A stretch of DNA of 64,000 nucleotides from an uncultured Oscillospiraceae bacterium (GTDB taxonomy: Bacteria; Bacillota; Clostridia; Oscillospirales; Acutalibacteraceae): NCBI GenBank assembly GCA_900549755.1, contig URPQ01000003.1:5000-68999 (forward strand), written 5' to 3'. Below, in pieces: positions 27,732-36,701 of this stretch. Numbering within the stretch: the first letter of the stretch is position 1; every line of letters begins with the position of its first letter. The notes beneath the pieces were generated by a model. It worked only from the letters and a program-made list of their open reading frames with translations. It was not told where the DNA came from and did no database searches. Both the position numbers and the translations under genes were made by a program.

Positions 27732-28105
27732 TTTTTATTTCCCTCGGATAAAATATAGGCGACATATTTGCCGTAGCTGTAATCCGTGCCGTGCGCCCTG
27801 TTATATTCCTCAACTTCCCTTGCAATGCGGCTTATGGGATTAGCCTTCTCAAGCCTTCGCATACGCCGCTGCCTGCGCCACATTTCCTCGCCGCGCCGCC
27901 GGCAGGCTTCGCTGCAATACTCACCGCCGTCTGTCAGCTTTGCACCGCAGCAGCGGCAGTGAGTGAGATTTTTTTCGTGAATGTTGGTGCTTTTACAAAA
28001 CGGGCAGCAGCGTTTTTCCTCAAAGGGCGGCGAATTAAAGCCGTGTGTTTCACGGTATGTATCGGGCTTTTCAAACTGACTTCCGCAATCGGAGCAAATT
28101 AGCAT
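27728..28105 (-). CDS. Small multi-zinc-ribbon protein
   Basis: A 125-residue hypothetical protein rich in CxxC pairs: CSDCGSQF, CPFCKSTN, CRCCGAKL and YCSEACRRR, enough for two or three zinc sites. An arginine-rich helix follows (RRGEEMWRRQRRMRRLEK), suggesting nucleic acid binding. It is translationally coupled to the HTH gene downstream. Similar zinc-ribbon proteins occur in phage and integrative-element modules, but nothing else here is clearly mobile. Confidence 0.7.
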   Translation of the reverse strand: MLICSDCGSQFEKPDTYRETHGFNSPPFEEKRCCPFCKSTNIHEKNLTHCRCCGAKLTDGGEYCSEACRRRGEEMWRRQRRMRRLEKANPISRIAREVEEYNRAHGTDYSYGKYVAYILSEGNKK

Positions 28106-28266
28106 TTTTATCTACTTCCTTTCTTTGTCTACACTATAAAGAAAGAAAACGTATGGCAGTTTGTAAACACCGATAAATAAAATATATTAAGTTTATTTAT
28201 CCTTTCTTAACAAAATGCGTGAAATAATAGCATATAATATATTTATAAAATGAAAGGAGCGGAAAT

Positions 28267-28671
28267 ATGGATTTCAGATACAGGCTTATGCGGTTTATGT
28301 CCGGCAGAAACGGTCCCGATGAGCTTTTCGCGCTTATATTCGCGGTTTCTGTTATTTTATCGGTAATAAATATTTTTGTGCGCTCCTCCATTTTGCAAAT
28401 TGCGGTTTACGCCGTAATGCTTTTGGCGCTTTTCCGCCTTTTCTCCCGAAATACCGAGCGCAGAAGGCGCGAAAATGAAAAGCTTTTATCAATGCTCGGC
28501 GTGTTTCGCCGCAAAAAAAGCTTTCACGAGCAAAAACGCGCCGATAAATGCCACATATATAAAAAGTGCCCCGATTGCAAAGCGGTTCTGCGCCTGCCTA
28601 AAAGACCCGGTGTGCATAAAACCGTCTGCCCGAAGTGCGGCAGGGAATTTACCGTAAAGGTGCGCAAATGA
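28267..28671 (+). CDS. Small membrane protein with C-terminal zinc ribbon
   Basis: A 134-residue protein. Two hydrophobic segments lie at about residues 20-38 and 42-60. A basic linker leads to a zinc ribbon made of CPDCKAVLRLP and CPKCGREFTV. The ATG is preceded by AAAGGAG. Its stop overlaps the start of the DUF2752 gene (ATGA). Function unknown; the cytoplasmic ribbon may bind a nucleic acid or protein partner. Confidence 0.75.
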   Translation: MDFRYRLMRFMSGRNGPDELFALIFAVSVILSVINIFVRSSILQIAVYAVMLLALFRLFSRNTERRRRENEKLLSMLGVFRRKKSFHEQKRADKCHIYKKCPDCKAVLRLPKRPGVHKTVCPKCGREFTVKVRK

Positions 28672-29009
28672 AAAAAATAACGCTGCGAAAATTTTTAGCC
28701 GTACATATTCCCGCGGCGGTCGTAATTGTGCTGTATATTATTTTGCCGATAGGCTGCCCCATAAAATATTTTCTGCACATCGATTGCCCCGCCTGCGGCA
28801 GCACAAGGGCAATTATTTCTCTGCTGAGGGGAGATATACGCGCATATTTTGCATATAATCCGGTGGCTCTGCCGCTGTTGGCGGTTGTTCTTTTTGCGCT
28901 GCATAAGGGGCTTTTTAATTTGAGCCGCCGCACCGAAATGCTTATTTTAATACCCTCTGCGGTGTGTGTATTTATTGTATATATTTACAGAATAATATTT
29001 ATGCAATAA
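28668..29009 (+). CDS. DUF2752 family membrane protein
   Basis: A 113-residue integral membrane protein with about three helices and the family motif CPACGSTRA near residue 39-47. The start ATG 28668 overlaps the upstream TGA, so the two genes are coupled. The function of DUF2752 proteins is not established. Confidence 0.85.
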   Translation: MKKITLRKFLAVHIPAAVVIVLYIILPIGCPIKYFLHIDCPACGSTRAIISLLRGDIRAYFAYNPVALPLLAVVLFALHKGLFNLSRRTEMLILIPSAVCVFIVYIYRIIFMQ

Positions 29010-29035
29010 AAATATGCGAAAAATGTATTTTTTTG

Positions 29036-29064
29036 TTGTAATTTTCTGTTCTATATAGTATAAT
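29036..29064 (+). promoter_or_regulatory. Promoter for the TM2-domain gene
   Basis: TTGTAA (29036-29041) and TATAAT (29059-29064) spaced by 17 bases, about 35 bases before the ATG. Confidence 0.7.
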
Positions 29065-29099
29065 AGATTCATAATTTTAAATATAAGGGGATATGGATT

Positions 29100-29435
29100 A
29101 TGGATCAGAACAAAGTAGATATGTATGTCATGACAAACCAGAAGTATTTTCCGGCAGAGAAAATAATGTATCTCAAGGAAAAGCTTGCCGCAATGGACGA
29201 GAGTAAGTTCACAATGGTTTCCACCGTTGAGCTTAAAGACCCGACCACAATTCTTTTGGTCTCCATTTTCTTAGGGTCACTCGGAATTGACCGCTTTATG
29301 CTGGGTGATACCGGAATGGGAATACTTAAGCTTCTTACCGGCGGCTGCTGCGGAATACTTACCATTATTGACTGGTTTACAGTTTCTAAAAAGACTAAAG
29401 AGCTTAACTTCAATAATTTGATGACTGTTCTTTAA
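29100..29435 (+). CDS. TM2 domain-containing protein
   Basis: A 111-residue membrane protein. The N-terminal 45 residues are soluble and helical; the TM2 domain follows, with FLGSLGIDRFMLGDTGMGIL and IIDWF motifs linking two membrane helices. It is monocistronic, with its own promoter and terminator. TM2 proteins are common and their role is poorly known. Confidence 0.88.
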   Translation: MDQNKVDMYVMTNQKYFPAEKIMYLKEKLAAMDESKFTMVSTVELKDPTTILLVSIFLGSLGIDRFMLGDTGMGILKLLTGGCCGILTIIDWFTVSKKTKELNFNNLMTVL

Positions 29436-29448
29436 AACAAAAAAATTG

Positions 29449-29477
29449 CGGCGTTTGCATTGCAAACGCCGTTTTTA
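29449..29477 (+). terminator. Intrinsic terminator after the TM2-domain gene
   Basis: A 9-10 bp stem (29449-29458 with 29462-29471) and a very short loop, followed by TTTTT. Confidence 0.9.
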
Positions 29478-29497
29478 TAATGTCCGGAGAAAAATAT

Positions 29498-30013
29498 ATG
29501 GAATATGAAATCAGGCGCTCCGCGCGCAAAACCGTCGCTTTGGAAATTACCGACCGTGCCGCACTGCTTGTAAGGGCGCCGCTTAAAATGAGTGACCGCG
29601 AAATTGAAAGGTTTGTTTTGAAATACAGCGACTGGGTAGAGGAAAAGCTTAAAACCGCGCAAAAAAGAGCCGCGCACGAGCAAAGTATTACCGAGCGTGA
29701 AAAGGAGCTGCACGAAAAAGCCGAACACCTTTTGCCGGAGCTTACGGCAAGGTATTCGGCTGTTATGGGGCTTAAACCCTCGTCTGTTAAAATTACCTCA
29801 GCTAAAAAACGCTTCGGCTCCTGCAGCGGTAAAAACGGTATTTGCTTTTCGTGGCGGCTTATGGCGTACCCTATGCCCGCAATAGAATATGTTGTGGTGC
29901 ATGAGCTGGCGCATATAAAGCACCATAATCACAGCGCGGCGTTTTATGCGCTTATTGAGCGGTATATGCCCGATTACAGAAGCAGGCGTGCGCTGTTGAG
30001 GGCACCCGAGTAA
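29498..30013 (+). CDS. YgjP-type zinc metallopeptidase (DUF45/M48-like)
   Basis: A 171-residue putative metallopeptidase. The HExxH zinc motif is VVHELAHIKHHNHS; KKRFGSCS is the other conserved segment of the family. I choose ATG 29498 because GGAG lies eight bases upstream; an ATG at 29480 precedes that site. The family is linked to DNA-protein processing only by loose similarity, so its function is uncertain. It converges on the Fur-family gene, with one base between the stops. Confidence 0.85.
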   Translation: MEYEIRRSARKTVALEITDRAALLVRAPLKMSDREIERFVLKYSDWVEEKLKTAQKRAAHEQSITEREKELHEKAEHLLPELTARYSAVMGLKPSSVKITSAKKRFGSCSGKNGICFSWRLMAYPMPAIEYVVVHELAHIKHHNHSAAFYALIERYMPDYRSRRALLRAPE

Positions 30014-30014
30014 T

Positions 30015-30428
30015 TTATTTCTGTGCGCAATCCCTGCATAGCCCGTACAGCACGCTGCCCTCGCAGCGCAGGGCAAAGCCGTGGCTTTTAAGCAGGTGCT
30101 CTTTTATTTCCTTCATAAACTCACACTCAAGGTGCATTACCTTGCCGCAGCGGGTGCATTTTATATGTATGTGCTCATTGCAGTTGCGGTTATTACCTAT
30201 AAGCCTGTAAACCGATTTTTGAGTTTTCTCCTCGGTTATTTTAAGTACCCTGTGTTCGGCGCTCAGCCTGTTAAGGCAGCGGTAAACGGTAGCGGGATTA
30301 ACGCCCGCGTTTTTTTCGTTCAGGTGGTTTATAATATCGGCGGCGCCTACGGCTTTTTCGCCGCGGGCTTCAAGAAAATCCAAAATATATTTGCGCGCCT
30401 TTGTTGAATAGCTTTGCTTATCCGGCAT
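30015..30428 (-). CDS. Fur family metalloregulator
   Basis: A 137-residue transcriptional regulator: an N-terminal winged helix (NPATVYRCLNRL recognition region) and a C-terminal metal-binding dimerisation domain with HIHIKCTRCG and a second CxxC (YGLCRDCA) that would form the structural zinc site. The start ATG 30428 follows AAGGGAAG; ATGs further up lack a site. Fur, PerR or Zur subtype cannot be assigned from the sequence alone, though the His-rich segment and CxxC pairs fit Zur or PerR. It is divergent from the SGNH hydrolase gene. Confidence 0.88.
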   Translation of the reverse strand: MPDKQSYSTKARKYILDFLEARGEKAVGAADIINHLNEKNAGVNPATVYRCLNRLSAEHRVLKITEEKTQKSVYRLIGNNRNCNEHIHIKCTRCGKVMHLECEFMKEIKEHLLKSHGFALRCEGSVLYGLCRDCAQK

Positions 30429-30450
30429 AATTATCTTCCCTTTCGGCATT

Positions 30451-30479
30451 ATTATAACGCAAAGCCGCAAATAATGCAA
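30451..30479 (-). promoter_or_regulatory. Promoter of the Fur-family gene
   Basis: On the minus strand, TTGCAT (30479-30474) and TATAAT (30456-30451) are spaced by 17 bases. Confidence 0.65.
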
Positions 30480-30485
30480 TAAGTA

Positions 30486-30514
30486 TTGATTTTACCCGGC
30501 ATATATATTATAAT
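30486..30514 (+). promoter_or_regulatory. Promoter of the SGNH hydrolase gene
   Basis: TTGATT (30486-30491) and TATAAT (30509-30514) spaced by 17 bases. The -10 lies in TTATAATCATAA, half of which resembles a PerR-type box, so control by the adjacent Fur-family protein is possible. Confidence 0.7.
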
Positions 30515-30541
30515 CATAAAAAAACATTAGGAAGTGTTTAT

Positions 30542-31315
30542 ATGAATCTTAAAAGCATTTTTGAAAACAATGATGAAAAGCCGCTGGATAATATACCGGC
30601 AGACGGCGGCTACACCGCAATTTTCCGCACGATTGCCTGTGTGGGCGACAGCCTTTCCTCGGGTGAATTTGAGGCGGATAACGGAAACGGCGGCAGCAGC
30701 TATCACGATATGTTTGAGTACTCGTGGGGGCAGTTTATGGGGCGTATGTGCGGCAGCAGGGTTTACAATATGTCCCGCGGCGGAATGACCGCTAAGGAAT
30801 ACTGCGAAGGCTTTGCCGACGCAAACGGCTACTGGAACCCGAAATATGCCGCGCAGTGCTATATAATAGCGCTGGGCGTAAACGACCTTTTGTGTCAAAA
30901 GCAGGAGTTGGGCAGCCCGGGCGATATTACCGTCGAGGATAAAAAGACCTTTGCCCATTACTATGCTGAAATTATAGAAAAGTATAAAAAAATACAGCCG
31001 CGCGCAAAATTTTTCCTTATGGCAATGCCGAGCGAGGGCGAAAAGGACGGAAACCTTGAAATAAAGAAAAAGTACCTCAGCCTGCTTAATGCCTTTGCCG
31101 AAAAATATGATAACACATATGTTTTGGATTTATTTAATTACGCACCTGAGTATAATGCGCAGTTTAAAGAAAAGTTTTATTTGCGCGGGCATTTAAACCC
31201 CGCCGGGTATTTACTTACCGCAAAAATGACGGCGGCTTACATAGATTACATTATTCGCCATAATATGAAGGATTTCAAGGAAATCGGCTTTATAGGCACA
31301 AATTTACACGAATAA
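30542..31315 (+). CDS. SGNH/GDSL family hydrolase
   Basis: A 257-residue esterase-type enzyme. The four blocks are visible: GDSLSSG (catalytic Ser), the SRGG block, GVND, and GHLNPAGY with the catalytic His. There is no signal peptide, so it should act in the cytosol. Members cleave ester bonds of sugars or lipids; the substrate here cannot be told. It has its own promoter and terminator. Confidence 0.88.
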   Translation: MNLKSIFENNDEKPLDNIPADGGYTAIFRTIACVGDSLSSGEFEADNGNGGSSYHDMFEYSWGQFMGRMCGSRVYNMSRGGMTAKEYCEGFADANGYWNPKYAAQCYIIALGVNDLLCQKQELGSPGDITVEDKKTFAHYYAEIIEKYKKIQPRAKFFLMAMPSEGEKDGNLEIKKKYLSLLNAFAEKYDNTYVLDLFNYAPEYNAQFKEKFYLRGHLNPAGYLLTAKMTAAYIDYIIRHNMKDFKEIGFIGTNLHE

Positions 31316-31322
31316 ACGGGGA

Positions 31323-31360
31323 AAATCGGCTCGTCTTGCATAGGACGGGCCGATTTTTAT
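31323..31360 (+). terminator. Intrinsic terminator after the SGNH hydrolase gene
   Basis: A 13-bp stem (31323-31335 with 31344-31356, one G-U pair) ending in a short T run. Confidence 0.85.
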
Positions 31361-31368
31361 AAAATAAG

Positions 31369-31397
31369 TTGAAAAAACGGCGAAACAGTGGTAAAAT
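31369..31397 (+). promoter_or_regulatory. Promoter of the recJ-relA operon
   Basis: TTGAAA (31369-31374) and TAAAAT (31392-31397) spaced by 17 bases, directly after the previous terminator. Confidence 0.7.
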
Positions 31398-31423
31398 AAC
31401 CGTTATACAGAGAAAAAAGGCGG

Positions 31424-33445
31424 GTGACGAAAATGGGAATGAAAAAATGGCAGACAGCCGAGCTTGATAAGGCTCTTGCAAAGGAGCTTGCCGAGGAATG
31501 TGGGGTAGACCCCATAGTGGCGCTTATAGCTTCCTCGCGCGGGTATACCGACCCCTCTGACTTAGAGGAATTTTTATCGGATGAGCCTTGTTTTTCAGAC
31601 CCGTTTTTGCTTGCCGACATTGAAAAAGCCGCCGATATTTTAAACGAGGCAGTGGAAAGCGGCGTGAAAATTGCCGTTTTCGGCGATTATGACTGCGACG
31701 GCGTAAGCTCCGCCGCCATTATGCATACCTACCTTCAAGGCCGCGGGTGTAACTGCGTTTGCTATATTCCTGACCGTATGGACGAGGGGTACGGTATGAA
31801 TATTCCCGCGGTGGAAAAATTAGCGGCAGACGGCGTGGGACTTATTATAACCGTTGATAACGGTATTGCCTGCGTTAAAGAGGTTGAAAGAGCTAAAGAA
31901 CTCGGTATGGCGGTAATAGTTACCGACCACCACTTGCCGGGCGAAGTGCTGCCCGCCGCCGACGCAGTGGTAGACCCGCACAGGGCGGACTGCCCCTCGG
32001 ACTTTAAGGAAATATGCGGCGCAGAGGTTGCCTTTAAGCTTATTTGCGTGGCAGAGGGCAAAGAGCCCGAAGAACTGATATATGAATATGCGGATATTTT
32101 AAGCGTGGCGGTCACCGCCGACGTTATGCCGCTGAAATTTGAAAACCGCAGCATTGTAAAGCTGGGAACGGAAAAGCTGAAAAACGCGCCCTCAAAGGGG
32201 CTTTCGGCGGTAATGAGCGTGGCGGGGCTTGAGAGGAACGATATGAATGCAACCCGCATAGCTTACGGCATTGCCCCCAGAATAAACGCGGCGGGCAGGC
32301 TTGGCAGTGCAGATATTGCCTTTAAGCTGCTCACCGCCGACAGTATGACCGAGGCGTTGGAGCTTGCAAACCGCATAGACGCGCTGAACGCAGAACGCCG
32401 CGGAACAGAAAAAAGTATTTTTGAAAAAGCGGCAGAAATAATAGAAAGAGAGGGGCTTTCCCACCGCCGCGTTATAGTGGTAAGCGGCGAAAACTGGCAC
32501 CCGGGCGTTGTGGGCATAGTGGCGGCGCGAATTACCGAGCGCTACGGCAAGCCGACTGTAGTAATCTCCGAAAACGGCGATATATCCACAGGCTCTGCCC
32601 GCAGTATTGAGGGCTTTTCGATTTTTGAGGCTATAAGCTATGCCGCCGACCTGCTTACAAAATTCGGCGGGCACAGGCAAGCCGCGGGCTTGAGCCTTAA
32701 AACAGAGAATATAAACGCTTTCAGAGAGAAAATAAACGAATATGCCGAAAGCATTGACTTTACAGCTCCCGTTTTAAGGCTTGACTGCAAATTAAAGCCC
32801 TCGGCGCTTACCCTTGATTTATCCGAGGCGATAAAGCTGTTAGAACCGTTCGGTACGGGCAACCCGACGCCTGTTTTCGGGCTTTTCGGCGTTACCCTTG
32901 CAAGAATTACGCCAATAGGGGGCGGGAAGCACCTGCGCCTTATTTTTTCAAAGAGTGAAAACTCCTTTCAAGCGTTGCTTTTCGGCGTAACGCCCGAGCG
33001 TTTTTGCTTTAAAGAGGGCGATATTTTAGATGCGGCGGTTACGGTTGAAACCAATTTTTACGCGGGCGAGTATAATTTATCGGTTCAGATAAAGGCGCTC
33101 AGAATGAGCGGAACGGATGATGAAAGGCTTTTCAGGGAAATGGATAATTTAGAGCTTTTCTTATCCGGCAAAAGCTTTGATATAAACGAGGTTTTCCCCA
33201 CACGGCAGGAGACCGGAACGGTTTATAAAGCTATAGCGGCGGATCCGACAAGCGCAGAGCGTATAAAATATTTGCTGCTTACAAACCCCGGCTATGCCAA
33301 AACAGAGGTATCGCTGACAGTGCTGACCGAGCTGGGGCTTATTAAAAAGGGCGCGGACGGCGTTTTAAGAACAACGGGCGCTAAGGGAGACCTGCACAAT
33401 TCGCCTACATATAAAAAGCTATTGGAAAGGGGAGCGGAAAAATGA
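31424..33445 (+). CDS. recJ: Single-stranded-DNA exonuclease RecJ
   Basis: A 5'-3' ssDNA exonuclease of the DHH/DHHA1 family used in recombination and mismatch repair. The DHH-domain motifs are FGDYDCDGVSSAA and VTDHH; the DHHA1 segment is seen around GGHRQAAGLSL. Length is up to 673 residues, typical for RecJ. The start is uncertain among GTG 31424, ATG 31433 and ATG 31439; all are in frame behind AAGGCGGG. It overlaps relA by four bases. Many Firmicutes have apt between recJ and relA; it is absent here. Confidence 0.94.
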   Translation: MTKMGMKKWQTAELDKALAKELAEECGVDPIVALIASSRGYTDPSDLEEFLSDEPCFSDPFLLADIEKAADILNEAVESGVKIAVFGDYDCDGVSSAAIMHTYLQGRGCNCVCYIPDRMDEGYGMNIPAVEKLAADGVGLIITVDNGIACVKEVERAKELGMAVIVTDHHLPGEVLPAADAVVDPHRADCPSDFKEICGAEVAFKLICVAEGKEPEELIYEYADILSVAVTADVMPLKFENRSIVKLGTEKLKNAPSKGLSAVMSVAGLERNDMNATRIAYGIAPRINAAGRLGSADIAFKLLTADSMTEALELANRIDALNAERRGTEKSIFEKAAEIIEREGLSHRRVIVVSGENWHPGVVGIVAARITERYGKPTVVISENGDISTGSARSIEGFSIFEAISYAADLLTKFGGHRQAAGLSLKTENINAFREKINEYAESIDFTAPVLRLDCKLKPSALTLDLSEAIKLLEPFGTGNPTPVFGLFGVTLARITPIGGGKHLRLIFSKSENSFQALLFGVTPERFCFKEGDILDAAVTVETNFYAGEYNLSVQIKALRMSGTDDERLFREMDNLELFLSGKSFDINEVFPTRQETGTVYKAIAADPTSAERIKYLLLTNPGYAKTEVSLTVLTELGLIKKGADGVLRTTGAKGDLHNSPTYKKLLERGAEK

Positions 33446-35634
33446 CCGAGGCACAGCAAAGAGATTACGATAAGCTATATAAGCAAATGCAGGATTTCGG
33501 TGGAAAGTACGATTATAAGCTTATAAAAAAAGCGTTTGAATACTGCGTTTTAAAGCACGACGGTCAAAAGCGCTGGACAAACGAGGATTACTATATTCAC
33601 CCGTTTAACGTGGCGCTTATAATCGTATCCCTCGGAATGGACAGCGAGTCTATAGCCGCTGCCCTCCTACACGATGTGGTGGAGGACACCGACGCAACGG
33701 TTGAGGATGTAAAGCGCGAGTTCGGCGACGAGGTGGCGCTGCTGGTTGACGGCGTTACCAAAATAGGCAGGCTTAATTTTACCACCAAGGAGCAGCAGCA
33801 GGCGGAGAGCCTTAGAAAAATGCTCATTGCAATGGGGCAGGATATACGCGTAATAATTATAAAGCTTGCCGACCGACTGCACAATATGCGCACGATTGAC
33901 GCAATGCCCGCGCAAAAGCAGAGGGATAAATCGGTAGAAACGCTGGAAATTTACGCCCCGATAGCCCACAGGCTCGGTATACGCCCCGTTAAGGAGGAGC
34001 TTGAGGACCTTGCAATAAAGCACCTTGACCCCGTTGCCTACAAGGAAATTGAAGACCTGCTGATGTTAAGAAAGCAGCACCGCGAGCAGATATTGGAAGA
34101 AATAAAGCAGCGTATCGAAAACCGCTTGAAAGAAGAAATGCCGGGCGTGGAAATGGCGTTTCAGGGCAGAATAAAATCAATATACGGCATTTACCGCAAA
34201 ATGTATGTTCAGGGCAAGGACTTTGACGAAATTTACGATATTTACGCAATAAGAATTATAACCGACACCGTGGCGGACTGCTACAATATTCTCGGTATTA
34301 TGCACGATATGTTCCGCCCGATACCCAACAGGTTTAAAGACTATATTTCCACCCCTAAGCCTAATATGTACCAGTCGCTCCACACCACGGTTATAAGCCG
34401 TGCGGGAATACCCTTTGAAATTCAAATTCGCACCTTTGAAATGCACCATACCGCAGAGTTCGGTATAGCGGCGCACTGGAAGTATAAAGAGGGCATTACC
34501 GATAATAACGCCAAAATGGAGCGGCGGCTTGAGTGGATAAGGCAGATACTCGATTCGCAGGCGGCTTCCACAGACGCTTCAGACCTTGTGCGCAGCATAA
34601 AGGTCGATTTATCACAGGAGGACGTTTTTGCGGTTACTCCACGAGGCGACGTTATAAATCTGCCCGTAGGCTCTACCATAGTGGATTTTGCCTTTGCAAT
34701 ACATTCGGCGATAGGTACTAAAATGGTGGGCGCTAAAGTTGACGGAAAAATAGTACCCATAAACCACGAGGTGAAAACCGGCGAGGTAATTGAAATTTTA
34801 ACCACCAATCAGCCGGGGCACGGGCCCAGCCGCGACTGGCTCAATATTGCGGTGACCTCACAGGCAAAATCAAAAATCCGCTCGTGGTTCAAAAAGGAAA
34901 AACGCGCCGAAAACATCGCCGCAGGCAAGCTGGATGTTGAGCGGGAGTTCCGCCGCAACGGAATTGAGCTGCCCGAAAATGAAAACGCGGAGTTTATTGA
35001 AGATGTTGCAAAACGGCTTAAATTTTCGGGAGCGGACGAGTTCTACGCCGCAATAGGCTACGGCGGAATACTGCTTTCAAAAATAATGCCGCGAATAAAA
35101 GAGGATTACAACAAGCGCACCGCCGCGCAAAAGCCGCAGGAAATTGTTACCGTGCCCGAAACGCGGCGCAGTAAATCGTCCGAGGGCGTTGTGGTGGACG
35201 GCATTGATAACTGTCTTATAAAGCTTTCAAAATGCTGTACTCCGCTGCCGGGCGATGATATTATAGGCTTTATTACACGCGGTCACGGCGTTTCAATTCA
35301 TAAGCGGGATTGCAATAACGTGCCTGTTAATATTGCCGATTCCCCCGAGCCGGAGCGCTGGATTCCCGCGCACTGGGACGGCACTCAATCGGAAAAGTTT
35401 ATATCTACCCTGCAGGTTTCTGCAATCGACCGCGAGGGGCTTTTAATAGACGTTATGAACGCGGTGCAGAATATGCGCGTTCCCGTGCACAGCATAAGCG
35501 CAAGGCAAACAAAGAGCGGCAATTGCTTAGTTATAATGTCGCTCTCGGCTGAAAGCGTTGAGCACCTTAAAAGCATTATAGCGCGGCTTGAAAAGCTACA
35601 GGGCGTTTTCGGCGTGGAAAGGATAAATCAGTAA
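33442..35634 (+). CDS. relA: Bifunctional (p)ppGpp synthetase/hydrolase
   Basis: A long RSH enzyme (730 residues) that makes and degrades (p)ppGpp, the stringent-response signal. Domains in order: HD hydrolase (about 40-200, with LLHDVVEDT), synthetase (about 230-345, YQSLHTTV), TGS (about 385-445, containing TPRGDVINLPVGST), and a C-terminal ACT domain (about 650-725). The intact HD motif supports hydrolase activity. It is coupled to recJ upstream (ATGA) and dtd downstream (TAATG). Confidence 0.95.
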   Translation: MTEAQQRDYDKLYKQMQDFGGKYDYKLIKKAFEYCVLKHDGQKRWTNEDYYIHPFNVALIIVSLGMDSESIAAALLHDVVEDTDATVEDVKREFGDEVALLVDGVTKIGRLNFTTKEQQQAESLRKMLIAMGQDIRVIIIKLADRLHNMRTIDAMPAQKQRDKSVETLEIYAPIAHRLGIRPVKEELEDLAIKHLDPVAYKEIEDLLMLRKQHREQILEEIKQRIENRLKEEMPGVEMAFQGRIKSIYGIYRKMYVQGKDFDEIYDIYAIRIITDTVADCYNILGIMHDMFRPIPNRFKDYISTPKPNMYQSLHTTVISRAGIPFEIQIRTFEMHHTAEFGIAAHWKYKEGITDNNAKMERRLEWIRQILDSQAASTDASDLVRSIKVDLSQEDVFAVTPRGDVINLPVGSTIVDFAFAIHSAIGTKMVGAKVDGKIVPINHEVKTGEVIEILTTNQPGHGPSRDWLNIAVTSQAKSKIRSWFKKEKRAENIAAGKLDVEREFRRNGIELPENENAEFIEDVAKRLKFSGADEFYAAIGYGGILLSKIMPRIKEDYNKRTAAQKPQEIVTVPETRRSKSSEGVVVDGIDNCLIKLSKCCTPLPGDDIIGFITRGHGVSIHKRDCNNVPVNIADSPEPERWIPAHWDGTQSEKFISTLQVSAIDREGLLIDVMNAVQNMRVPVHSISARQTKSGNCLVIMSLSAESVEHLKSIIARLEKLQGVFGVERINQ

Positions 35635-36122
35635 TGAAAGCAGTAATTCAGCGTGTAAAAAACGCAAGCGTGGCGGTAAACGGCGAAACCGTGGGGAAAT
35701 GCGGCGAGGGGCTTATGGTGCTTTTCGGCGCCGAAACGGGCGACACCGCAGAGGACGCGGCTTTGCTTGCCAAAAAAACGGCGGCTTTGCGTATATTCTG
35801 TGATGAAAACGATAAAATGAACCGCTCGGTTTGCGATATAAACGGCGAAATGCTGGTAATTTCCCAGTTTACCTTGTGCGCCGATGTTAAAAAGGGCAAC
35901 CGCCCCTCGTTTACGGGCGCGATGGAACCCGAAAAGGCAAACAAGCTGTATATGCTTTACTGCGAGGAATTGCGGAAAAACGGCATTAAAAGCGTTGAAA
36001 CGGGAATTTTCGGCGCGGATATGCAGGTATCTTTAATAAACGACGGACCGGTTACAATCTTGTTTGATACCGATATATGGAGGAAAAATGGAAATCAGAG
36101 CAATACACTTAGGACTGATTAA
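35634..36122 (+). CDS. dtd: D-aminoacyl-tRNA deacylase
   Basis: Removes D-amino acids wrongly attached to tRNA. The 162-residue protein has the two conserved motifs SQFTLCAD and NDGPVTI (the Gly-cisPro motif). Its start shares a base with the relA stop. The last dozen residues extend beyond the usual end of the family and overlap the next gene by 35 bases. Confidence 0.94.
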   Translation: MKAVIQRVKNASVAVNGETVGKCGEGLMVLFGAETGDTAEDAALLAKKTAALRIFCDENDKMNRSVCDINGEMLVISQFTLCADVKKGNRPSFTGAMEPEKANKLYMLYCEELRKNGIKSVETGIFGADMQVSLINDGPVTILFDTDIWRKNGNQSNTLRTD

Positions 36123-36699
36123 AACAAACTGCTACCTAATTTCAACCGATAAGGCGGCGGTGGTTATAGACCCCGGCTTTAAAACCGAAATTACTGCGGA
36201 TTTTTTAAAGGCGAACGGGGGAAAGGCGCGAATGATACTTATAACCCACGCGCACTTTGACCACATAGGCGGGGCGGAAGCGTTAAGAGACGAAACGGGT
36301 GTGGAAATAGGTATAGGCGAGCTTGACGCGCCCGCCCTCAGAGATACCGAGCTTAATTTATCGGATAAATTCCATGCGCACATAGCCCCCTTTTCGGCTG
36401 ACCGCACATTTTGCGACGGCGAAAAGTTCAGTGTTGGCGATATTGATTTTGAGGTTATTTTAACCCCGGGGCATACCGTGGGCGGCGTTTCCTACCTTTC
36501 GGGCGAAAGCCTTTTTTCGGGTGATACGCTTTTTGCGGGCGCCGTGGGCAGAACAGATATGCCGGGCGGCAGCCTTAAAGCCCTTAAAAAATCGCTTAAA
36601 CGGCTGATAGCCCTGCCGGAGGAAACCAAGGTTTACCCCGGTCACGGTGATTTTACTACCGTGGGGTACGAAAAAGAAAACAATATGTTTGTGTGGTAA
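36088..36699 (+). CDS. Metallo-beta-lactamase fold hydrolase
   Basis: A 203-residue glyoxalase-II-like hydrolase. The metal motif is THAHFDHIGG; later ligands appear in PGHTVGG, SGDTLF and GHGDFT. I choose ATG 36088 because GGAGG lies five bases upstream, although this overlaps dtd by 35 bases. The operon position next to dtd and hemZ is typical of Clostridia. The substrate is unknown. Confidence 0.9.
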   Translation: MEIRAIHLGLIKTNCYLISTDKAAVVIDPGFKTEITADFLKANGGKARMILITHAHFDHIGGAEALRDETGVEIGIGELDAPALRDTELNLSDKFHAHIAPFSADRTFCDGEKFSVGDIDFEVILTPGHTVGGVSYLSGESLFSGDTLFAGAVGRTDMPGGSLKALKKSLKRLIALPEETKVYPGHGDFTTVGYEKENNMFVW

Positions 36700-36701
36700 A
36701 A

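Noticed and set aside
28207..28238. TTAACA and TATAAT before the zinc ribbon membrane protein
   Set aside because: A 20-base spacer is longer than normal, so the -10 alone is not enough to call a promoter.
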